Assembly: GCA_016207865.1 (NCBI GenBank)
Contig: JACQZD010000003.1
Coordinates: 3,819 to 14,598 of the forward strand
Source: Nitrospirota bacterium
GTDB taxonomy: Bacteria; Nitrospirota; Thermodesulfovibrionia; UBA6902; DSMQ01
DNA length: 10,780 nucleotides
Direction: 5' to 3'
The notes beneath the pieces are model-generated. The model ran no database searches. It saw only the letters and a program-made list of their open reading frames with translations, and was not told the origin of the DNA. Made by a program: the position numbers and the translations under genes. How positions within the stretch are numbered: position 1 is the first letter of the stretch; each line of letters opens with the position of its first letter. Shown here piece by piece: positions 6,279-10,780 of the stretch.

Positions 6279-6871
6279 CAAAGCGCTGTATAGACAACTC
6301 CTCCGTAATGCAGTGTTCACACTCCGCTGTCATTAGTTCCCGGTTCAACGACTCTGTGGATTATCTGTACGGCCTTCAGATGCTTGGAATAAAATTCGGT
6401 CTTGAAAACTCCCGCAGGCTGATGGGCCTGCTCGGCAATCCTGCGGGTTTTTTCCGCACGGTCCATGTCGCGGGCACAAACGGCAAGGGCTCCACATCTG
6501 CAATAATCGCTGCGGTTCTTAAGGAAAACGGATTTAAGACCGGTCTTTATACCTCGCCGCATCTTGTAAGTTTTACTGAGCGGATAAGGATAAACGGGTG
6601 TCCGATACCCGAACACGAGGTAATCAGGCTTACTTCTTATATCCGGGATGTTATAGCGAATTCGGACCTGAAACCGACCTTTTTTGAATTTGTCACTGCA
6701 ATGGCGTTTTATTATTTTGCATCCAACAGGGTTGAGTGGAGCGTAGTTGAAACCGGCATGGGCGGAAGGCTTGACGCAACAAATGTTGTTTTGCCGGAGG
6801 CAAGCGTTATAACTAATATCGGCATTGAGCATGTTGAATTGAGATTGCTACTGAGAAGGCCGGAATCATAA
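6275..6871 (+). CDS. folC: FolC (folylpolyglutamate/dihydrofolate synthase), N-terminal part, frameshifted
   Basis: FolC adds glutamate to folates with ATP and in many bacteria also makes dihydrofolate from dihydropteroate. This piece holds the N-terminal ATPase domain: SVDYLYGLQMLGIKFGLEN, the P-loop GTNGKGS (67-73), LYTSPHLVSFTERIRING, PTFFEFVTAMAF and ETGMGGRLDATN (159-170), then VITNIGIEHVE up to residue 188. After E188 (codon 6836-6838) the family sequence stops. Ten non-homologous residues (LRLLLRRPES) lead to TAA 6869-6871, while homology resumes in the +1-shifted frame at 6841. The start GTG 6275 overlaps the accD stop and leaves about 25 unusual residues before homology; ATG 6308 is an alternative. 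Either folC is a pseudogene here or the sequence has an indel error. Confidence 0.9.
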   Translation: MTKRCIDNSSVMQCSHSAVISSRFNDSVDYLYGLQMLGIKFGLENSRRLMGLLGNPAGFFRTVHVAGTNGKGSTSAIIAAVLKENGFKTGLYTSPHLVSFTERIRINGCPIPEHEVIRLTSYIRDVIANSDLKPTFFEFVTAMAFYYFASNRVEWSVVETGMGGRLDATNVVLPEASVITNIGIEHVELRLLLRRPES

Positions 6872-7635
6872 AGCCCGGAGTGCCGGTGGTGACGGCAGTA
6901 ACTCAGCCTGAGGCGCTGAAGGTTATTACAGACAGCGCGCGCAATTCAGGGTCAGACGCGCATGTGTACGGAAGGGATTTTGAAAGCGTAATTGCTTCAA
7001 TGGATGAAACGCACATGGAATTTGATTACAAGGGCTATAAGAATTTTAACGGACTGTCCCTGCCTCTTACCGGAAGGCATCAGATATACAATGCCTCGCT
7101 TGCCTTAAGGGTATGCGAAATCCTGATAAAAAAAGGCGCTGATATAAATGAAGAGGCAATTTACAGCGGGCTGTCCGGACTTAAGTTTGAAGGCAGGCTG
7201 GAACGGGTATTGCAGACGCCTCCGGTAATCCTTGACGGCGCTCATAATCCTGAGGCGGCAAAATCGCTGGCATCGGCAATAAAAGAGCTTTTCCCCGGCA
7301 AAAAAATTATTACTGTCACAGGAATAATGAAGGATAAGGATATTGAGGGAATTTTGAAACCGCTTGTTGAAATTTCTGAAACAATAATACTGACAAAGCC
7401 AAAGGGCGAAAGGCCGGCATCTACTGACAGGCTTAAGGAGTGTGTTGAAAATCTTCAACCGGGCGGCAGTCATAAAACAGTAAAGACAACCGGTTCCATT
7501 GCAGAGGCGCTGGACCTTGCAAAGACGATTTGGAAAGAGGGGAATATTATACTTGTGACAGGGTCTTTTTATACCGCAGGAGAGGCGAAAGAGGCGCTGG
7601 GGCACAAAGGCGTGCTCTCAGGGTTGAGGGAATGA
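6841..7635 (+). CDS. folC: FolC, C-terminal part in the shifted frame
   Basis: Continues FolC from 6841 with EIATEKAGIIKPGVPVV, which normally follows the HxxYLGxT segment directly. Then come LPLTGRHQIYNASLAL, the LKFEGRLERV linker, the C-terminal domain motif ILDGAHNPEAAKSLA (7231-7275) and ILVTGSFYTAGEAKEALG near the end. Together with the N-terminal part it would make about 452 residues, close to a normal FolC. The first start codon of its own in this frame is GTG 6880, without a ribosome site, so independent expression is unlikely. Between E188 and EIATEKAG only 2 nt remain where 7 residues (YLGDTxE-like, 21 nt) are expected, so about 19-22 nt are missing. The stop overlaps the lptD ATG (ATGA, 7632-7635). 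Confidence 0.88.
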   Translation, partial: EIATEKAGIIKPGVPVVTAVTQPEALKVITDSARNSGSDAHVYGRDFESVIASMDETHMEFDYKGYKNFNGLSLPLTGRHQIYNASLALRVCEILIKKGADINEEAIYSGLSGLKFEGRLERVLQTPPVILDGAHNPEAAKSLASAIKELFPGKKIITVTGIMKDKDIEGILKPLVEISETIILTKPKGERPASTDRLKECVENLQPGGSHKTVKTTGSIAEALDLAKTIWKEGNIILVTGSFYTAGEAKEALGHKGVLSGLRE

Positions 7636-9581
7636 TTAAAAACAGTTGTCAGTTGATAGTGAACAGTCATCAGTTTAAAAAAACAGGATTTTTTTTATTT
7701 TTTCTGTTCACTTTTCACTTTTCACTTTTCACTTTTCACTGTTTCGCGCAGGATGATGTCAACATCACTGCCGATAAGCTGGAATATCCGGCGGAAACCA
7801 ATATGTATATCGCAAAGGGGTCGGTAAAAATAGTTTATGGCGATGCCGTATTGACTGCCGACGAGGCTTATCTGAACAAAACAACCGGCGAGGCTACAGC
7901 CGCAGGCCATGTAGTCTATGAAGATTTAGAGGCCGTTGTAACGGCAGAGAAAATGGAATTGAATTTTATGACGAGGCTCGGCACGCTTTATAATGGCAAT
8001 ATTTTTTATAAGTCGCGTAATTATCACGTAAAGATAACGCTTCATGAGAGCGTAAAGGCAAAGGATGCGGTTTTTTACGTAAAAGGAATGCCTCTTTTTT
8101 ACACGCCTTATTTTTGGGCGCCGCTTCTTGAGGAACGCCAGACAGGCCTGCTTATTCCCCATGTCGGATTCAACAATACAAAGGGTTTTATGTATAAGCA
8201 GGGCTTTTTCTGGGCTATAGAAAGAAACAGGGATGCAACCGTATACCTTGACTATTTCAGTAAAAAAGGCATCGGTAAAGGATTGGATTACCGTTTTATT
8301 GAAAGCCCTGAAACCAGTGGAGAGCTGTGGGTGTATCACCTGAGGGACAGCGACCTGAAGAGGGATTTTTTGGAACTTAAATCTTATTACAACCAAGAGC
8401 TTCCAGCCGGCATGTCAGGATATTCAAAACTTCATTTTGTTAACAGCTTTGATTATTACAAAAAACTTGAATCAACTTCTGCCAACAGGGTAGGCCTGTC
8501 TTCATGGCAGTATGACGTTTTTGGCGTTGGCTTTGAAGAACGGCTGCAAAAATACCTTGAATCGGACATCCAGTTATCAAAACCTTTTTCAGGCGGAAGG
8601 ACTTATGTGTTAGGGCAATATAGGCAGAGCCTTGAGGAGAGTTCAGGGGACATCCCTCAGAGCCTGCCTGAGGCGGGATTTATATTAAATACGAAGTCCA
8701 AGGGGCCCTTTTCATTAAACATGTCTTTTACAGGCACGAACTTCTGGCGCAAGGAAGGGCTGGAGGGGCAGAGGCTTGATATTTATCCCAATGCCTATTT
8801 CAGCTATGGAAGGGTGGTCAATTTCACGCAGAAAGTTGGTTTAAGAGAAACTGCGTATTTTCTTAAAGATTCCGGTGAAAATGCAAACAGGGAAATCTTT
8901 GACCTGAGGTCAGGCCTGACAACGAGATTTTACAGGGATTATGAATCCGTGATGCATTTGATTGAGCCTTCGCTGGAGTACGTGCAGGTCCCGGCGGTTA
9001 ACCATGACGACATCCCGGAGTTTGATTCGGTTGATTCAATGCCCCAGACAAGCGACTTTGTATACTCACTTACAAACAGATTTTCAGGCAATGCGTCAAA
9101 CGGTTCAGATGCAAGGTTCAGGCTTTCTCAAAGCTACAGCCTGCTTAATGTAGAAAGGCCGTTTGCGCCTGTGCTGGCAGAGGTGGACCTGTCAAGTAAG
9201 AAATTGGATGTAGACGTCAGCGCATCTTATGATGTCTATGACCGGACAGTGACAGAGACTATCACCTCGGTTACTGTCAAGGGCAAAAAAGGCTCGGCCG
9301 GCATCGGTAAGAATTTCAGGCGCTCAACAAAACTGGACCAGTATTCGGTTGAGGCGGGCCTTCACGATTTTTTAAAAGTCAGAGGCAAAACTCTGCCCGT
9401 AGACCTCAGCGGCAGATTATGGTATGACGTTAAGGGCGCCGGCGTGCAGGAATTAAACATCAAGACAGTATACAAAAGCCAGTGCTGGGGAATAACAGTT
9501 GCATATATAAAGAAACCGTCTGAATATCAGATAACAGTCGGCATAGAATTCAGGGGATTTGGCTCAATAAAGGTAGGGTAA
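7632..9581 (+). CDS. lptD: LPS-assembly protein LptD (outer-membrane beta-barrel), with internal deletion
   Basis: 649 residues from ATG 7632, which overlaps the folC stop (GAGGGA just upstream). With LptE it forms the outer-membrane channel that places LPS in the outer leaflet. Residues 1-39 are a signal peptide (hydrophobic stretch 19-38, probable cut FA|QD). Residues about 42-135 form the LptA/OstA-like periplasmic jellyroll (VNITADKLEYP, AKGSVKIVYGDAVLTADEA). The barrel follows with PLFYTPYFWAP, RQTGLLIPHVGF, RDATVYLDYFSKKGIGKGLDYRF and the C-terminal KSQCWGITVAYIKKPSEYQ. About 35 family residues are missing in frame between K134 and I135 (8033/8034), including the usual TTCDG segment; C618 is then the only cysteine of the mature protein. 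An upstream ATG at 7530 is rejected because it lies inside folC. Confidence 0.93.
   Translation: MIKNSCQLIVNSHQFKKTGFFLFFLFTFHFSLFTFHCFAQDDVNITADKLEYPAETNMYIAKGSVKIVYGDAVLTADEAYLNKTTGEATAAGHVVYEDLEAVVTAEKMELNFMTRLGTLYNGNIFYKSRNYHVKITLHESVKAKDAVFYVKGMPLFYTPYFWAPLLEERQTGLLIPHVGFNNTKGFMYKQGFFWAIERNRDATVYLDYFSKKGIGKGLDYRFIESPETSGELWVYHLRDSDLKRDFLELKSYYNQELPAGMSGYSKLHFVNSFDYYKKLESTSANRVGLSSWQYDVFGVGFEERLQKYLESDIQLSKPFSGGRTYVLGQYRQSLEESSGDIPQSLPEAGFILNTKSKGPFSLNMSFTGTNFWRKEGLEGQRLDIYPNAYFSYGRVVNFTQKVGLRETAYFLKDSGENANREIFDLRSGLTTRFYRDYESVMHLIEPSLEYVQVPAVNHDDIPEFDSVDSMPQTSDFVYSLTNRFSGNASNGSDARFRLSQSYSLLNVERPFAPVLAEVDLSSKKLDVDVSASYDVYDRTVTETITSVTVKGKKGSAGIGKNFRRSTKLDQYSVEAGLHDFLKVRGKTLPVDLSGRLWYDVKGAGVQELNIKTVYKSQCWGITVAYIKKPSEYQITVGIEFRGFGSIKVG
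7643..7677. repeat. Degenerate heptamer array, 5 units (CAGTNNN), inside lptD
   Basis: Five abutting 7-bp units: CAGTTGT, CAGTTGA, TAGTGAA, CAGTCAT, CAGTTTA. They encode residues 4-15 of the LptD signal peptide n-region (NSCQLIVNSHQF). The units belong to the same family as the reverse complement of the ACTGTTC pair upstream of accD. Confidence 0.65.
7709..7736. repeat. Perfect heptamer tandem repeat, 4 units (CACTTTT), inside the LptD signal sequence
   Basis: Four identical CACTTTT units, extended on both sides by partial units (from CTGTTCA at about 7704 to CACTG at 7741), encode the hydrophobic core FTFHFSLFTFH (residues 26-36). Because 7 is not a multiple of 3, gain or loss of one unit would shift the lptD frame. 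Confidence 0.9.
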
Positions 9582-10337
9582 CTTCTTCGCTTCTTCCCAC
9601 AACACGTCCATCTCGGCAAGGGTCATGTCAGAGAGTTTTTTCCCCGTTTCCGCCGCCCTCATTTCCATATGCCTGAACCTGTGAATGAATTTGCTGATGG
9701 TTTTTCTCAGCGCATCTTCCGGGTTTACCCCTACAAAATGTGAAACCCTGACAAGGACAAAGAAGATGTCGCCGAGTTCGTCCTCTATCTCCTTCTGATT
9801 TTTTTTGCCTACGGCATTTTTGAATTCCTGAAGCTCTTCATCAAGTTTTTTAAAGACATCCTGAACATTATCCCAGTCAAAGCCTACCTTTGATGCCTTG
9901 TGCTGGAGCTTGTGAGCCATCAATAATGAGGGAAGTGTCTTGGGCACCCCCTCAAGCAGGGATTCGCGGAGTTTGCCCTCTTTTTTCTTATGCTCATCCC
10001 ATTTGAGCAGGACTTCCCGTGAGGTCTTTAATTTATCATCCCCAAAGACGTGCGGATGCCTGCCGAGCATTTTTTTTGCAATACCGTCAATGACGCCCCC
10101 TGCGTCAAACTGCCCCATCTCCTCTGAAAGCCGGCAGTGAAACACTATCTGAAACAAAAGGTCTCCGAGTTCTTCTTTTATTTTTTCAGGGTCGTTTTCA
10201 TCAAGGGCTTCAAGAAGTTCGTAAGCCTCCTCAATGAGAAAAGGCTTGAGGCTCTGCCTGGTCTGCTCCTTGTCCCACGGACATCCGTCAGGACCCCTGA
10301 GCGCCTCCATGATTTTTATTAATCTTTTAAATGACAT
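9564..10337 (-). CDS. mazG: Nucleoside triphosphate pyrophosphohydrolase MazG
   Basis: 257 residues, the full two-domain MazG. It hydrolyses NTPs and dNTPs to monophosphates and pyrophosphate, a house-cleaning and stress role. The N terminus has the hallmark LRGPDGCPWDKEQT (13-26). The first metal-binding helix pair is E36-E37-x2-E40 with E56-x2-D59 (EELGDLLFQIVFH). The GRHPHVFGD linker (92-100) is typical. The second domain repeats the pattern with E168-x2-E171 and E187-x2-D190 (DELGDIFF). The start MSFKRLIKIM matches the family, but no clear Shine-Dalgarno precedes it. Its stop codon lies inside the 3' end of lptD: the two convergent genes overlap by 18 bp with no terminator between them. 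Confidence 0.96.
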   Translation of the reverse strand: MSFKRLIKIMEALRGPDGCPWDKEQTRQSLKPFLIEEAYELLEALDENDPEKIKEELGDLLFQIVFHCRLSEEMGQFDAGGVIDGIAKKMLGRHPHVFGDDKLKTSREVLLKWDEHKKKEGKLRESLLEGVPKTLPSLLMAHKLQHKASKVGFDWDNVQDVFKKLDEELQEFKNAVGKKNQKEIEDELGDIFFVLVRVSHFVGVNPEDALRKTISKFIHRFRHMEMRAAETGKKLSDMTLAEMDVLWEEAKKLPYLY

Positions 10338-10365
10338 CAGTAGTGCCCGGTAAAAGGTTAGTGGT

Positions 10366-10394
10366 ATTTTACATTAATATCATTAATATATTAA
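10366..10394 (-). promoter_or_regulatory. Candidate promoter of mazG
   Basis: On the minus strand TTAATA (complement of 10389-10394, 4 of 6) is followed after 17 nt by TAAAAT (complement of 10366-10371, 5 of 6). The start would be near 10359, about 20 nt before ATG. The region is AT-rich, so chance matches are more likely than elsewhere. Confidence 0.4.
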
Positions 10395-10406
10395 AAAATT
10401 AACATA

Positions 10407-10544
10407 ATGCCTGAACTTTCCATAACTCGCCGGAAAATAGGCGTGGGAGATTGTCCTTATGGCTGTTTTAACTTAAAAGATTTAGGTAATACCCTGACAG
10501 CAAGATACACGGGGGTTCAAGGATTTGAAGGCATAAGACTTTAA
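10407..10544 (+). CDS. Possible 45-residue small protein, unrecognised
   Basis: ATG 10407 to TAA 10542-10544 encodes MPELSITRRKIGVGDCPYGC and continues to the end ARYTGVQGFEGIRL. It has a CPYGC cysteine pair, no membrane segment and no signal peptide. No family is recognised. There is no Shine-Dalgarno (the upstream DNA is A/T only), and a frame this short can be chance. It could also be the remnant of a larger decayed gene. Codon use is plausible but not informative at this length. Confidence 0.2.
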   Translation: MPELSITRRKIGVGDCPYGCFNLKDLGNTLTARYTGVQGFEGIRL

Positions 10545-10554
10545 GTGTTATATT
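10525..10554 (+). promoter_or_regulatory. Candidate promoter of the gene at 10561
   Basis: TTGAAG (10525-10530, 4 of 6) lies 18 nt from TATATT (10549-10554), which is preceded by TGT (10546-10548), making an extended -10. Transcription would begin about 10561, the A of the start codon, so the message would be leaderless. Confidence 0.4.
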
Positions 10555-10560
10555 ATTTAA

Positions 10561-10780
10561 ATGGGAAGGGCTTCAAAGAAAAAAAGAAATTTAACTGGAG
10601 CGGTTTCCTCAGCTAAAAGCAAACAAATAGAGCCTCTTTCACAAACAATAGATGCTGAGACAGGGCTCCTGCATAAACCTAAATTTCATATTTTATTGAT
10701 AATAACTATAGGTCTGATTGCTTACTCAAATACCTTTAATGCGCCTTTTCATTTTGATGACATTCCAAACATTGTAGAAA
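10561..10780 (+). CDS. Membrane protein N-terminus, probably a multi-spanning TPR/glycosyltransferase-like protein (cut by window end)
   Basis: 73 codons are visible. A basic, lysine-rich cytoplasmic start (MGRASKKKRN) and a polar stretch lead to a first transmembrane helix at about residues 42-56 (FHILLIITIGLIAYS). SNTFNAPFHFDDIPNIVE follows just outside the membrane. This short motif after the first helix recalls multi-spanning proteins with C-terminal tetratricopeptide repeats and a PMT/TMTC-like mannosyltransferase membrane domain. That assignment rests on resemblance of about 20 residues only. No Shine-Dalgarno precedes ATG 10561; the -10-like box ends 6 nt upstream. The rest of the gene lies outside the window. 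Confidence 0.6.
   Translation, partial: MGRASKKKRNLTGAVSSAKSKQIEPLSQTIDAETGLLHKPKFHILLIITIGLIAYSNTFNAPFHFDDIPNIVE

Larger units (their letters stand above)
10338..10560. other. Divergent intergenic region between mazG and the membrane-protein gene
   Basis: 223 bp. The mazG side (10366-10408) is extremely AT-rich and includes a 9-bp tandem repeat, CATTAATAT twice (10372-10389). The middle has a short hairpin, CGCC/GGCG, at about 10428-10443 and a 45-codon open frame (10407-10544). The right end carries a promoter-like sequence next to the downstream start codon. No tRNA or known riboswitch was recognised. Confidence 0.5.

Noticed and set aside
7530..7631. Longer lptD start at 7530
   Set aside because: The extra 34 residues lie inside folC in another frame, are arginine-rich and not signal-like, while ATG 7632 has ATGA coupling and is followed directly by a signal peptide.
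10430..10530. Possible structured RNA (riboswitch or tRNA-like GGGGGTTCAAGG) before the gene at 10561
   Set aside because: Only a 4-bp hairpin and a loose TΨC-like string were found; no acceptor stem or known aptamer core could be assembled.

Overview
The window is a gene-dense piece of a Gram-negative chromosome that carries tryptophan, fatty-acid, folate and outer-membrane genes. An lptD gene shows that the cell has a lipopolysaccharide outer membrane. The gene order, the style of the palindromic and heptamer repeats, and the start of a membrane tetratricopeptide-type protein at the right edge suggest an uncultivated Nitrospirota or deltaproteobacterium-like lineage. That placement is an inference from general familiarity, not from a search.

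Layout, left to right. Positions 1-493 hold the 3' part of trpF, which overlaps cls (486-1646, a phospholipase-D-type cardiolipin synthase). Positions 1716-2312 hold a higBA toxin-antitoxin pair on the minus strand, with its own promoter and a palindromic operator-like site. A new plus-strand promoter at about 2377-2406 then starts trpB (2449-3651). A palindromic dispersed repeat (3695-3758) separates trpB from trpA (3779-4549). trpA overlaps by ATGA a metallo-beta-lactamase-fold gene of the class II cyclic-nucleotide phosphodiesterase family (4546-5322). After a gap full of heptanucleotide tandem repeats come accD (5427-6278), folC (6275-7635, frameshifted near 6838) and lptD (7632-9581), each overlapping the next by 4 bp. 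mazG (9564-10337, minus) converges on lptD with an 18-bp overlap. A 223-bp divergent region follows, then the first 73 codons of a membrane protein (10561 onward).

Functionally, trpF, trpB and trpA make the last tryptophan steps: N-(phosphoribosyl)anthranilate isomerisation and the two half-reactions of tryptophan synthase. trpFBA followed by accD-folC is a familiar bacterial gene order. Here it is interrupted by cls plus higBA and by the phosphodiesterase-like gene. accD supplies a carboxyltransferase subunit for malonyl-CoA, folC polyglutamates folates, and lptD inserts LPS into the outer membrane.

The main oddities are: two losses relative to family expectation in neighbouring genes (about 19-22 nt in folC, breaking the frame, and about 35 codons in lptD, in frame, removing the segment that normally carries a cysteine); heptamer tandem arrays, two of which form the coding sequence of the LptD signal peptide; an antisense higBA module in the trp region; and possible leaderless starts for higB and for the gene at 10561. 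I see no clearly novel defence or mobile system. The two deletions could be real or could be assembly errors.
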